Below the pieces are notes generated by a model, which was given only the letters and a program-made list of their open reading frames with translations, was not told where the DNA came from and made no database searches. Shown piece after piece: positions 44,390 through 56,782 of a stretch of 64,000 bases of DNA. Source of the DNA: Ashinkailepas kermadecensis (lineage: Eukaryota; Arthropoda; Thecostraca; Neolepadidae). Made by a program: the position numbers and the translations under genes. The stretch covers positions 1-64,000 of the forward strand of contig JAOTOM010002717.1 in the NCBI GenBank assembly GCA_034440615.1. The letters run 5' to 3'. Numbering within the stretch: the first letter of the stretch is position 1; each line of letters starts with the position of its first letter.

Positions 44390-46900
44390 CCACCACCCCT
44401 GAGAGATTGTGGGCCCCCAATAATCGCGCCGGGTTTTGGAAAATAACGCCAAGCTCCTTAAAAAATATTGCTGGTGTCCCCCAACAATCGCACCGGGACC
44501 CATACAAATAACATTAGGGCTCAAAATGTCGCGCAGAGGCCCGTGAAAATGATGCTGGGCCCCCAAATTCCCACCAAGGCCCCTGAAAATCACATTGGGG
44601 CCCTAAAAAATCGTTCTGAGACCCTGAAAATGAGGCTGAGGGCTTCAAAATGTAGACCGGGCCCCTGAAAATAACGCTGGGCTCCCAAAAAGTGGCGCCT
44701 GGATCCCGAAAAGTCGCGCCAGGGCCCCCGAAAATCACGCTAAAGCCTTCAAAGGTCGGGTCGGACTCCTGGAAATCACACTGAGGGCCAAAAAGTATCG
44801 CCGGGGCGGGGGGTCCCCCGAAAATCACGCTGGGCGCCAAAAAGACTGGCCGGGCCGTCAAAATCACGTTGGGTTCCAGAAGGTCGGTTCGGGGCCCCTG
44901 ATAATCACACTGTACCCCCCAATAGGTCGGACTGGGGCCCCTGAAAATCACACTGGGAGCACAGCAAAAGTCGCGCCGTGGTCCTTGAACATCACGATTG
45001 GGGCTGCCAAAAGACGGGCTGGGCCCCTGAAAGTCACGCTTGGGGCCTGAAAAGTTTGCGCCTGGGTCCCGAAAATCACGCTGGGAGTCGAACAAGTTCT
45101 GTCGAGATTCTTAAAAATCACAACGGGGACCCAAAGGGTTGGGCCTGGGCCCCTGAAAATCACTGTACCTGAGGGTACCAAAAAGTCGCGCCCGGACCCC
45201 TGAAAATCACTGAACCTGAGGGTACCAAAAAGTCGCGCCCGGACCCCTGAAAATCACGCCAGGGGCTTGACAGGTCCCACCGGGGCACCAAGTCTCATCG
45301 GGAACACCCAATGAATGAAGCCGGGGCAACGAAATAAAAACAGTCCGGACATGGGAATTCATTCTGGTGTCCCAGCAATCGCTCGAAAAGAAACAAAAAC
45401 GTATTGCGCCCCTAAAGACGTGTCGAGGCCACTAAAACTCGCGATAGGCATCAAAACTAATGACGACAGGGTCTAAAAATCGCACTTAGACACAAAAACG
45501 TCGCACCGCTGCCCTTGGACATCACACTAGGGGCCATAAAAGTCGCCCCGGAGCCCCACAATTCGCAGCTGGCTTCCCAAAAATCAATTCCTACCCGGGA
45601 TGTCACTTTGCGGCCAGAAAAATTGCGTCGGGCCCCGGAGAAGAAACGCTTTGGAGCACCGAAAAAAATGCACCGGGGCCCGAAGAATCGCAACGGGACC
45701 CAAAAGTATCGCGCAAGAGGCCTACACAAATAGAAGTCGACCCCAAAAATCACAAAGGGACTCCATCGAGACGAGCCGAGCACCGGAAAATTCAGAACAG
45801 GTTCCAAAAGAAAGTTATCTTAAGGGCCTCTACTCGGAAGGGTACATTGGCTGGAAAAAAAACTTGTTGAGCAGCCGCCGTGGCATACCAAGGAGCAAAT
45901 CCCCCCTCCATCATGCAGAGGTGGACTCCCGAGAACCCAAGAATCGCGCCGGGGTCCCAAAAAATGGTTCTGGAGCCCCATAAATTCGCATCGGGCCCCA
46001 GAATTAGGGGTCATAAATAAATACAGCGGGCACGAAAAACTTGCACCGGGCCCAAACATTTCCTCAGGTGAACGCCAAAATCGCGCTGGGGCACAGATAA
46101 GTACAACGTGCCACGCGAACTAGCGCCAAGCCCCCAAATATCGCGATTGGGACCCAAAATCCCTGTTGGTAGTCTCATAAATTATGGTCGGGGCATCAAC
46201 AATTCCCCTCGGGGCTCCCAAAAATTAGCGTCGATGGCCCGGAATAAGCACAGCGTGGACCCACAATCGAATCGGAACCCGATAAGAATGCAAGCCGGAG
46301 CTCTTTGAAACAAAGGGAGCTTTCGAAAAATAAATGTCCGAGCCAGGAAAATCGCTCCTTAGACCAAACATACCACCAGATGTCTTAACAAATAGCATAC
46401 GGCATCGAATAACGTACCGGAGCTCGTAAAATCGCGGTGGGACATTAAAAAAAACGCCGGGGCCGGAAGAATCAGGCCGTGGCTCGGACTTTACATAACT
46501 CGGAAGAAGTCACCAAAAATTGCGTCGAGCACAAAAACCGGCTTCGGATCCACCCGGAACTAGGTGCCTGGGCCCGAAAGATCGCGACGGGCCCCAAGAC
46601 ATTATACCGGAGCCCCAATATCGTGTTGGGGTCCCACAAATGTGAGCGAGGAACCACAAATAAATACAGTGGGACTCAAAGAGCACAACTGCAGGACGAA
46701 AATGCACCGGGCCCTCCAAAGCGTACCGAGTCTGGCAAAAAGCGGCAGGGCCTTGAAACATGCGTTGCAGCTCAAAATAACTACACCAGCAGCTAAAAAA
46801 CCTAACACAACGGGTCCCTCAAAGCACATCAGGGCTTTGAGCACCGCATGGGGGCCTCAAGAACAGGCTGGGGTCCTTAGAAATCGACATGGTCCTAGAA
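44390..46900 (+). repeat. Degenerate array of GGGCCCCTGAAAATCACGCTGGG-type units (copy A)
   Basis: A roughly 40-base composite pattern recurs with heavy divergence: CCCCTGAAAATCACGCTGGG followed by CCCAAAAAGTCGCGCCGG. Unit boundaries drift and adjacent units share only 60-80%. The many frames across it (for example 44514-45095 minus, 'FRGPxxxFxGPxVIF') are products of the pattern. Orthologous arrays lie at 50925-53690 and 62640-63640. Confidence 0.8.
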
Positions 46901-47892
46901 ATCGACATGGTCCGTTACGACTTTATGTTTATGGTGTGCCGTGTGTTGTCACCTGTCAGCTATTTTGCACTGGATTGTTGGTCCCCAAAATAAGCCCTTA
47001 CATTCTGTTTCAGCCAGGTGCCACATGATGTAGTTGCAGCTTTTCGTTCGAAGTGGCTTATATTCTAAGGTGCACGATGTGTACTACATAGGTGATTGAG
47101 GTGGCTGATCACCTATGTGTTGGAGTTAGGCCTCAGTACGAACACCATACCATGCATTTTTATGCATTGCGTTTTTCTTTGCCCCAATCTGTCAACGTGC
47201 CAATCTCGGTCTGCCACACACCGGATCAAAGAATTTTCCACCAGCGATTACCCGTCTTTCCTGTTTCTCAACCTCTCCAGCATCCATCATGAGACTTCTT
47301 TTGCCATGGGCCACTGGCCCATGGCAAGATATGGAACGAACGGAAACCCATGGAAAACCCGTGGAAATCCATGGAACAAATAAACCCATGGAAAGAAGGT
47401 GAACATCTACAACGGGGACATCTTAAAGACGTATAGTACTATATCATGGAAACTAGGGCACACCACATACCCATTACTGAGGCTGTATGAGCTTGCCCCC
47501 CCACACACACACACGCACAAAGCGGAAGTTGAATCCATTTTGCTTTGAACGGTAATACTAAATGGTTTCACTCGCACCTGGAAGATAAATCTATTATTAC
47601 AAAAGAATCCATCGGTCGTGAAAAAGTTCCAAGTCCAGCGAGTTGTGTGAATTTGAAAGTACTTATACTGCGATGATCATTCTTTTTTAGGACCACATGT
47701 TGCTGTTAGCCAAAGTCGCGCCCAGGGGGCCTGCCCCGCCCCGTCCCTTAGCGGTGAAAGTTGTGTGTTCATTATTAAAATTATCGCGTTCTCTATCCAA
47801 AAGTGCTCAGCCATGGTACTTTGCGAAATTCCTGTGTGCGCCCCTGCTGTTGACCCTGGCCCACCCACTTTTTGAATGTTCCTACGCCTATG

Positions 47893-47975
47893 CTCCCACT
47901 ACGAGCGTAAACCCACCTCCCACTACGTGCGTAAACCGACTTCCAACTACGATCGTAAACCTACCTCCAACTAGT
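47893..47975 (+). repeat. Tandem 26-27-bp repeat at the right flank of copy A
   Basis: About three units of CTCCCACTACGAGCGTAAAC plus CCAC or CGA. The left flank of copy A (about 42770-42798) ends in a similar unit, so the transposon inserted into this small array. The CTCCCACT duplication should be read with that in mind. Confidence 0.8.
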
Positions 47976-48455
47976 CAAAATCTCGAAAGGAAAGGGATAT
48001 TAGTTTGCATCTGGTTCTCCAGCCATGGGTGTTTGGCGAAAACCTTGCATTCTCCTTTCCCCGCGCGCAACATTTATATCCCACCACGTATTTGACGTTA
48101 CGTTGTAAAGTAACCCAGAAGTGATGAAATAGATGGAGGCTTGATTGGATGAACAAGTTTTATGTCGGGGCAGACGTTACTTTTTTCAAGTTTCACTAGC
48201 TAGTTTTAAGTTTAAAGACGATGGTGGTATTCATTAATTTTTTAAGTCCCTAAATTACTTACAGAATGTCTAATGTCGTGCCATTCTTTTGGTACCTATT
48301 TGGTATTACCTATTACCATAGGAAGGAACTGCTCCTGCCGCTCATACCATCCTCCCCCAATCACAGAAACACCCATGCTATGATTCTACCACTCATATGC
48401 ATATGTGTGATGCATGGACTGGTTCGTCCAGTTTGCACATAGGGCTTCATAGGCT
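47976..48455. other. No gene seen
   Basis: AT-rich, no motif. Confidence 0.4.
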
Positions 48456-48764
48456 CACTGGCGGATCCAGGGAGGGGCCATTTTGGCCTGGCCCCCCGAA
48501 GCGCTTAAAAGGGGGGCCATAGTGTCTTTTGCCCCCCACCCCCCGAAACCAACAGAAGTCAACCAAATTAAAATGCAGTAACCTTTGCCGAGGTTAAAAA
48601 ATAGCGTCTGGATGAAAGAATGCCCAATTTTAAAGATTTTTTTACTTAAAAATAATTGTTTGGAAGCCAGTATGGTAGCGTAGTAGATTCTGACACACAT
48701 CGAGGGTTCCATGCTGCTCAAGTCCTGCCTACAGCAAGAGTTGACAAAATCGGATCCGCCAGTG
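48456..48764. mobile_element. Small element bounded by a perfect 13-bp inverted repeat
   Basis: CACTGGCGGATCC at the left and GGATCCGCCAGTG at the right enclose 283 bases with no coding sequence. I see no target duplication, so the class is open. A related right end (GATCCGCCAGTG) lies near 49124-49135. Confidence 0.6.
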
Positions 48765-49440
48765 TGTACACGTGCACGAACGTTGACGTGGTACAAGACG
48801 TTCAACGTGAACGTGAACGTTTTAGTAAACAAGAGCAAATTCCGGTAACATAGAAACGGTGGAGGTAGGCTGGGGCTCCTACACCGGAAATTATGTTGTC
48901 ATTTTTTTTTTTATAATTATTTTAATTATATTTTCAAAAATGGGCCCTTTGCCAAATAGTGGTCGAAATCCGGTGCTTTTAACCAAAAATAGTGGGAGAA
49001 TGGACACCCTCCAAATCCGTTCGACCCGTCCCCTGATGCAATTCCTAGGTACGCCACTGGGGGAGGGGAGGGGCTGATGCCGAAAACCGAAGTTGCCCCC
49101 CCCCCCCAAACCGGTGGGCTAGATCCGCCAGTGCATAGACTGCATTTTTCATTGGAGGTCTCAACCACTATCAGTGATTAAGGCTCCAAGCGAAGGCTCA
49201 TCCAAGGTAGAGTGGTGTGGACAGTGGCATACCTTGCATTTGCATCAGGGGTCATATGGATTTCGAGGTGGCCCAATCAACACCCATTAAAAAAAAAATT
49301 GTCGCCAGATTTCGACCGGTAGTTTTCCATTGCACCCATTATTATTTTGTGTTAAGATGAGTAGCTACAACTTAATTTTGCATTCCAAGGGGTCCAACCT
49401 ACCACCATCGTTTCGAGAGCAGTGAATTTCAACCGCCTCC
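48765..49440. other. Overlapping ends of old non-autonomous transposons
   Basis: GGTACGCCACTG (about 49050-49061), GATCCGCCAGTG (about 49124) and CAGTGGCATACC (about 49225) are hAT-style termini, but partners and target duplications are not resolvable. Confidence 0.45.
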
Positions 49441-50924
49441 CTCCGGTTCATAGGCGTAGGAACAAGGGGGGGGGCAGGGGGCCATGGCCCACCCACTTAT
49501 TAAAGTGGGAGTGCAAACAATGTTAGCTGCCCCCGCCCCCCCCCCCCACCCCCACACACTTTTGTGACATTTAAGTTTCATAAAAAGTAGCATGCACACA
49601 TTTGAATATGTTGAATACTTCCTGCAATCAATAACTAAGTAAAAGTTACACATATCACATCATAGCTGTTCATTTGTTAACTCATGCACACTTTGACATG
49701 GCCTCACAACAAGGCAACTAATTCATCAGTTGATGTAATGCAGCACATGTTTGGATATTCACACCTTATATTATGTTATGAAAAGACTATAAAGTAGATA
49801 ATCTGACAGCCAGTACAATGATACTTTCATACTAGAGCTTCACTGTGGTTCTTTGACTGTTGACATGCTTAACATCGATTTAATTAATATTATCTACAGT
49901 AGAAAATTATACAGGTTGAAGGCAGGTAATATAACACATTCAAGTTAAGACATACAATTTGCAAGTGCAAGTTTCTTGCCTTGATATTACATAGCAATGT
50001 ATTATATATGGCATTGGTCCTAACTGCCATATACTTCAACATATATTTACATGTGTTTTGATTATTAAAGCATACAAATTACTGTCAGGATCCTTCCACT
50101 GCATGATTGCAGTATGGAATAGAATATAAACATTTTCACGTTTCAATGGATTTTTACAGTTGGGCGCAGAACACAGATATCAAACCTTTTGAATGAGATG
50201 TCTGGGCATTATCGGTGCTGGCATCCAACATAGCAAAATACTTATTTCCATGGAATGTAAGGAATTTCCATCATTTACTATATTAGCATAGATACAATAA
50301 TGAAGTCCACACTGTGTTATTACATCCTCAAGTGCAGAACGCCTCCAAGAATCTCAGAATCCCCAGAGGATTCGACGCTCGTGATACGACCTGACAAGGT
50401 CACATGAGGAGTGATATGAAGAGTGATGATGTGACCAGTTGCGAGTGATGCTTATCATGTGACCTGAGAAGTCCCATGCCGAACATGGCAACTGACCCAA
50501 GTGGATCTTTTGCTGGGTAACTGCGTAGTAGCATTAACAGCACGTTAAACATTGAATTCAAATTATGTCGTTCAACAGAAATGGTTCGGTCAGATGGTGC
50601 GCTCATGGTCCATGTAACAATCTCTGCTGAGCAAAGACTCTGATCCCAGAATTCATCCAGTTAAGACATTTGGATTAAAAGTACTAAAACACCGAATTAC
50701 AACGGAGGCCAATATCAAGGCTTTTCATCGTCCAGTGCGTCCAGGCTGAGATTTAAGAACCCCAATGATAATTAAATGAATTTAGGCCAATTGCAGGGTA
50801 TATGTTTCAAAACATTACATGTGGTGCAAGCAGTTCAATGGGCATAGGAAAGTCGACTTTGTGCGATATACTCTATAGACGTCATTGTTAAGCTATACAA
50901 TCATTGGGTCATGCGCAGTGGCGT

Positions 50925-53690
50925 ACCGAAGGGAGGCATTCGGGCAGTCCCCCTGAGACGTTGTGGGCCCCGAAGAATAGCGCCGGATTTCGAAAACAAA
51001 ATACTGCCAGACTCCCTAGAAATCCTGCTGGTGCCCCCAACCCAAAATCGCACCGCGGCCTAACATTGGGGTCCCCCCAAAAGTCACACAGTGCCCCTGA
51101 AAATGACGCTGGGTGTCACAAAAATTGTTCCCGGACCCTAAAAAAATGGCACTGGGGCCTCCAAAAAGTGGGACCGAAGGCACTGAAAATACAGCTGGGG
51201 TCCCAAAAAGTCGCGCCATGGCCCCGAAAATCACACTAAGGCCTCAAAAGGTTGGGCCGGGGCCCAAAAAAATGACGCTGGGCCCCGAAAATACTGGCCG
51301 GGACCTCAAAGTCACGTTGGGTCCGCAAAGGTCGGGCCGAGGCCCCTGATAGTCCCGCTGGGGCCCCACAAAAGTCGGACCGGGGCCCCTGAAAATCATG
51401 CTGGGAGTACAAAAACGTCGTGCCGTGGTCCTTGCAAAATCACGGTGGGAGCTTCAAACGTTTGCGCCTTGTCCCTCGAAAATCACGCTGGGGGGCCGAA
51501 AAAGTCGTGCCAGGGTTCTTGAAAATCACAACGGGGTCTCAGAAAGGTTCGGCCGGGGCCCCTGAAAATCACGCTGAGCCTGGACGTACCAAAAAGTCGC
51601 GCCCGAGCCCCTGAAAATCATGCTAGGAGCTCGACCGGTCGCACCGGGACCCCAAAAGTCTCATCGGGAACACACAATAAATACATCCGGGGCAACAAAA
51701 AAGGCAGTCAGGACATGGAAAATCACTCTGGGGTCCCAGCAATCGCTCCAAAAGAAACCAAAACGTGTTGGGCCCCCAAAAACGTGACGGAGCCACTAAA
51801 GCTCGCGATAAACATCCCAGCAAATGACGACAGGGTCCAAAAATCACACTTAGCCCCCCCAAAATCGCGTCGCTGCCCTTGAAAATCACACTAGGGGCCC
51901 AAAAAGTCGCGCCGGAGTCCTACAAGTCGCAGCTGGCTTCCCAAAAATTAATTCCTACCCGGAATTCCATACTCCTCGGCCACAAAAATTGCGTCAAAGA
52001 CCCCAAAAACGGTTCGGACCCGGAAAAGAAGCGCGTTGGAGCACCGAAATAAAAATGCACCAGGAACCCAAAGAATCGTACCGGGGCCTAAGAATATCAC
52101 GCGTGAGGCTTACAAAATAGAAGTCAATCAAAAAAAATAACAAAGGGACTCCATCGAGTCGAACGGAGCACCGCAAAATACAGAACAGGTCACGAAATAA
52201 AGGTCTCCGAGGGGGATTCTGAAGGGTGCCATCGGCTGAAAAAAAAACTCGTTGAGCAGCCGCAGTGGCATACCAAGAAGGAAAATCGCCCCCTTCCTGA
52301 AGGGGTAGGCTCCCGAAAATCGCGCAGAGGTCCCTATAAATGGTTCTGGGTCTCATTAATTCGCGTTGGAGCCACAAAAAATAGGGGTTCTAAATAAATA
52401 CAGCAGGTACCAGAAAACTCGCACCGAGGCCCACAATTTGCGCGGGGAACGCCAAAATCGCGCTGTGGCCCAGATAAGTACAATGGGCCCCGCGAACTAG
52501 CGCCAAGCCCCCCAACTATCGCCCTTGGGACTCAAAATGTACGTAGGTAGTCCCATAAATTCTGGTCGTGGCGTGAAGAAAATCCCGTCGGGGCCCCAAA
52601 AAAAAATTGCGTCGATGACCCCAGATAAGCACAGGGGACGAGTGGTCTAGGGGTAAGATGCTCGTCTCGCAATCGAAAGATTGTGGGTTCGAATCTCACC
52701 TGTCGCTACTCTTCGCCCGCGACCAATCGGCGTGAGAGATTGGCGACGCTATATGACTCAACGGTCGACGTGTCGTGAAACCAACCAACCAACCAACCAA
52801 CCAGATAAGCACAGCGTAGCCCAAAAATCGTATAGAGACCCGACAAGAATCAAGCCGGAGCCCTCCAAAATAGAGTGAGAGATTCCAAAAAATAAATGTC
52901 CGAGCCAGAAAAATCGCTCCTTAGCCCAAACATACCACCAGATGCCCTAAAAACCGCGCACGGCACCGAAAAAAAAATCGTATCGGAGCTCGGAAAATTG
53001 CGACGGGGCACACAACATGTCACCAGGGGCCCGAAAGGTCAGGCCGTGGCTCGAACTTTGCATGATTCAGAAAAAGTCACCAAAAAATGCGTCGAGCCCA
53101 GAAAAATGGCGTCGGGTCCCCCCGAATCACGAGTCTGGGCCCGAAATGTCGCGCCGGGACCCCGTGAAGGTATACCGGAGCCACCAAAGTCGTGCTGGGG
53201 TCCCACAAATGTGAGCGAGGAGCCACAAATAAACACAACGGGACCCTAAGAGCACAACTGGAGGCCGAAAATGCATCAGGCCCTCCAAAGCGTACCGAGT
53301 CTGCCAAAAAAGGCGGGAGGGCCTTAAAACATGTGGTGCAACTCTAAATAAACACTCCGGGAGGAAAAAATGAAATACAACGTGGCTTTGAAGCACACCG
53401 GGGCCTTGAGACCACACGGGGGCCTCAAAAACAGGCTGAGGCCCTCAAAAGTCGACATGGTCGTAGAAAAGGAACAAAAAGACCGGGCACTAAATAAACA
53501 CGTCGGGGTCTGCGAAACCGCGCCGATACTTAAACAAATATCGTCGGTGCACAACAAAAGCAACAAAACTTTTGTTTTTAAAGAGCCGGGGTCGCAAAAG
53601 CGTGCCGGACCCATTACAATAATTGGCTCAAGCCCTACAATACAACCGTCGACGAAGAAAAACGCAAAGGGTTCAAAAACGAACACCTAA
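50925..53690 (+). repeat. Degenerate array (copy B)
   Basis: Same unit type as 44390-46900, and alignable with it block by block (for example CAAGCCCCCCAACTATCG near 52505 and CAAGCCCCCAAATATCG near 46130). It begins just after CAGTGGCGTACCGAAG at about 50925, a hAT-style terminus also seen at the start of the third copy (62618). The array may therefore have its own mobile origin. Confidence 0.8.
52635..52800 (+). mobile_element. tRNA-derived SINE with perfect 14-bp target duplication
   Basis: CCAGATAAGCACAG flanks both sides (52621-52634 and 52801-52814). It carries A and B boxes and the CCCGCGACCAATCGGCG body, and ends in (CCAA)n. The array in copy A has the empty site (GGAATAAGCACAGCG near 46231), so this SINE landed after the two copies separated. 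Confidence 0.95.
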
Positions 53691-54012
53691 CTAGGGCCTC
53701 TGTTCGGTAGCCAATCTGGGAGCGTATTGAACCAAATAGCTGAGGTTGATCAAAGCTCAGCGGGTATCGGGATTTTTATCCATCAGAACACGTGGGAAGA
53801 AGAAAACTAATCATCGAATTTAATTCAGGATGGGCCTTTGTGGCTGTTAAGTTTGAACACTTCATGACTTTATGAGGTGCCGTCTGTTGCCACCTTTCAG
53901 CTATTTTGCACTTAATTGTTGGCCCCACTTAATTGTTGTAGCATTTCGTTTCAAGTGGTGGATATTCTAAGGTGCACCAGGTGTGCTACAGAGATGATTG
54001 AGGTGACTGATC

Positions 54013-56782
54013 CAGAGGTGAAAAAAACAGGCTACTCGGCCACGAGCGTGGGTGACAGATAGTTGAAAAATATCTCCGGTTATGGTGACAACCTACGGTA
54101 CCGTATAATTATCATTGAGTATGGATTGTATTTATCATCAGGCCGTTTTGCCTCTTAACATACCCAGTCAATTTGTGTTTCCTAACCATCCAGACATATA
54201 CGTACTGATCTTGTTTCAGTAAATGTATCAGAAGCGCACCGAAACAATTTAGTAGCTATGATCGAGGGGACAGGGGGGGGGGGGCTGAAAAAACTCTACC
54301 ACTCGTGGTAAAGTCATTAGGTTTTAACATTGCCGTGCTATGCCTGTCACCTACGAACTATCCCATCCCCGTCCAGAGATTGAGCCCGACGCAACAGTTC
54401 CGTTTTCCGGCGCAGTTTGTGGCGTGTGGTACGGCTCACATCACAGGTAACGAGATATGGCTGACATCACGTGAAAGCCCCAAATGTTGGCTATCCGTCG
54501 GGAACAATTTCGTTGCGGTCGGGTCAACGTGTTGCGCGTGCGCGTCACGGGGGTCCTGAGAGAACGGGTGTCCGGTGAATGTCCGGTCGCCCATAGGAAT
54601 AGCATGTAAAACTGAGATTTTGCGTTCGGAAAATGACCAATTTTAGCGCTCCCCATCGACCCGATTCAGACCGCCATATCTCGACAACCAATGGACGGAT
54701 CGACACCAAACCAACACCTCAGTGTTGCCACGACAATTGTTAACACCGCCGTGGCAACCGTTTCCGAGTCACGCACCGCGCGCACGCGAGACGGGTGTGG
54801 AAAGCGGAAGCGACGTTTTTAAGCGTTTTTCACGATTGGGTCTGGTTCTCGGAAACGGCTAAACTTAGCGACTTGCCGTCACTTTCACATCATGGCCACA
54901 TGTACTGGCTACAATTTTCCAATTGACGATCAGTGGCTGCAGAGTGTGCGGGCGCAGTCATCGTGACACGGGCTGCACGTGTTTCAGTCCGTGAAAAAGG
55001 CTCCGCTTTCCACTTTCTCCACAACACTGTCGAATGACATTTTGCGGAGGAAGTTGCATGCGCGGATAGCCCCACTCTTTGTGATGCTTACAGTTCCTTC
55101 GGATTTCACCCATCACAAATACTTTTGTATTAATCGTCGATGCCCTCAACCGTTACCAGACGTTCTGCAATCTTGGCAGACGGGGACGGGACAGTGTCCT
55201 GTCACCACCCAGACATTGAATCCGACGGAACAGCTCCGATTTCCGGCGCAGTTTGTTTCAAAGCTGGTTTTATCTACCTAATATGGTGTTAGTGCCCAAG
55301 TTGTGAGTGCTAATATGACACCACCATCACGAGAAAAGGTGCGTTGTGGCTATCCTGGTTGCAAATTTAATGGCCAGTCAAGATAGTTGAATAGGCATAT
55401 GAAGGCAAAGCATGCCGGTTTACCTATCCGGCTGAAAAACACTGCCTTTGGAGGAGGCCGGTGGCAATCATGGCACTTTGCTGCAGGAAGTGCAGATAAG
55501 ACTGAATGTATTTCTACTAACCAACATCATGTCTGCAAAATATGGCAACCTTGAGGGTGTTTTGTTCATGTGCAAGCAAAAATACTATGAAACCTTGTGC
55601 AATTACCCAGCCATATAAAGCTGTTTGGTGCAGTATTATATGCACAATATTTCTCAGTCTAACATATCATTTCAGGCATTTTGCCACACTCAGACTTATG
55701 GAATCCTTATCATGAAACAAATGTTTTGGTTCTTCCAATATGAGCCTTTGGTATTTAAATAATTTCATCCGGTCACTTCCTTGGGTTTGATTTATTTGGA
55801 GCAGGGCCCATGTTTTGTCGTAAGCATGACTTGTTGCATTGACCAAAAGTGTTATAAATTACTTGAAACCAATACAACATATGACCTATGACACTCTGTC
55901 CTTGATATTGGAGCTATAGTACAAGGTAATTCAATTTGTCTTGGTAAATTTAATCTTCAAGGAGTCATTCGATTTGGAGAACAGCATGTTTCAATGCTAT
56001 ATTTATCAGCATGATGAAGATGATGTGACCACTGATTTCCATCAGAAATGCTTATTTTTAGTTTGAAAGCAAAATAATGTACTATTAATTTTTGATACCT
56101 GACATAACCTAGCCTGGTTTACCCTACCTCCTTTTAAATTGTTTCTTCAATGTAGTCACAATTTGTGTGTTCCATAATATAACAATGTTAAGACACATAA
56201 ACTGGCCTTACCTTTTTTCAGATAAAAAATAGCCCATTTTTGCCTGAAATAAAAGGAGCACATTTGCACAATAAAAGCTAGCCTAACCTGTTGTTTTGCT
56301 TTGGTGAGTAAAATTTTTGTAAAAGATATTGTGAGCACATTACACCACAATAATACCAATATATTTATGGATGCACCCAAAAGAAGCAAGATTAGCTTAT
56401 AGGGCGTGTTGTAATTTCACATATGAATTAATTATTTGAATTTGTTTTGTATGCATGTTCCAGTGCAGAAGACAAAGCAAATCAACATGTGCACATGATG
56501 AAACTGCAAAGTGTACCTCAATTTTTGAGCATGATGATCAGTTTTTTGCATTGTCCCAATGGTCTGATTGTTCCCAGCACCAGACATGCTTGATGTAATT
56601 GAATTTAAATTGAAGATCATATATAGACTAAATCATTCTTTTTTGTTCCACTTCGGCACCATCGTCGATATTTCGCGCTCGCACACATGCGTACTGGGTC
56701 TTACTGTGAGCCATCAACATGTGACAGCCTAGTAGTGTTCGATATTCTGTAGGTGACAGGCTGGACGCTTTTTTCACCTCTG
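54013..56782. mobile_element. hAT-like DNA transposon, 2770 bp, nested in copy B
   Basis: The left end CAGAGGTGAAAAAA and the inverted right end match over 14 bp. GACTGATC is perfectly duplicated (54005-54012 and 56783-56790). Copy A has the uninterrupted target (GTGGCTGATCACC at about 47096-47112). There is no full transposase. Inside are two copies of a 35-bp block around CCGGCGCAGTTTGT (near 54386 and 55220) and a zinc-finger relic (55317-55440). Confidence 0.95.
55317..55440 (+). pseudogene. Zinc-finger relic (C2H2/BED-like) in the nested hAT-like element
   Basis: VRCGYPGCKFNGQSR, a stop, then LNRHMKAKHAGLP gives C-x4-C-x12-H-x4-H around one in-frame TAG at about 55388. hAT transposases start with a BED finger, so this may be the only remnant of the transposase gene. 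A C2H2 finger of another origin is possible. Confidence 0.4.

Larger units (their letters stand above)
42799..47892. mobile_element. Copy A of a ~5-kb DNA transposon with 15-bp TIRs and 8-bp TSD
   Basis: The ends CATAGGCGTAGGAAC (42799-42813) and its exact complement (47878-47892) are perfect 15-bp TIRs. The target CTCCCACT is duplicated (42791-42798 and 47893-47900). The interior has an AT-rich left part with a THAP-like fragment (43442-43699, minus), a SINE insertion (43748-43914), a long degenerate array (44390-46900) and a unique right part (46920-47880). All but the SINE are shared in order with copy B (49449-57555). An 8-bp duplication fits the P or hAT superfamilies. Confidence 0.9.

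Noticed and set aside
44514..46796. Several open frames of 80-190 codons rich in Gly, Pro and Phe
   Set aside because: They follow the GGGGCCCCTGAAAATCACG-type array; reading frame and strand change with the unit, and no domain is present.
48456..48764. CACTA-type classification of the 309-bp element
   Set aside because: Its ends start CACTGG, but the 3-bp flanks (GCT and TGT) do not match, so no class is assigned.
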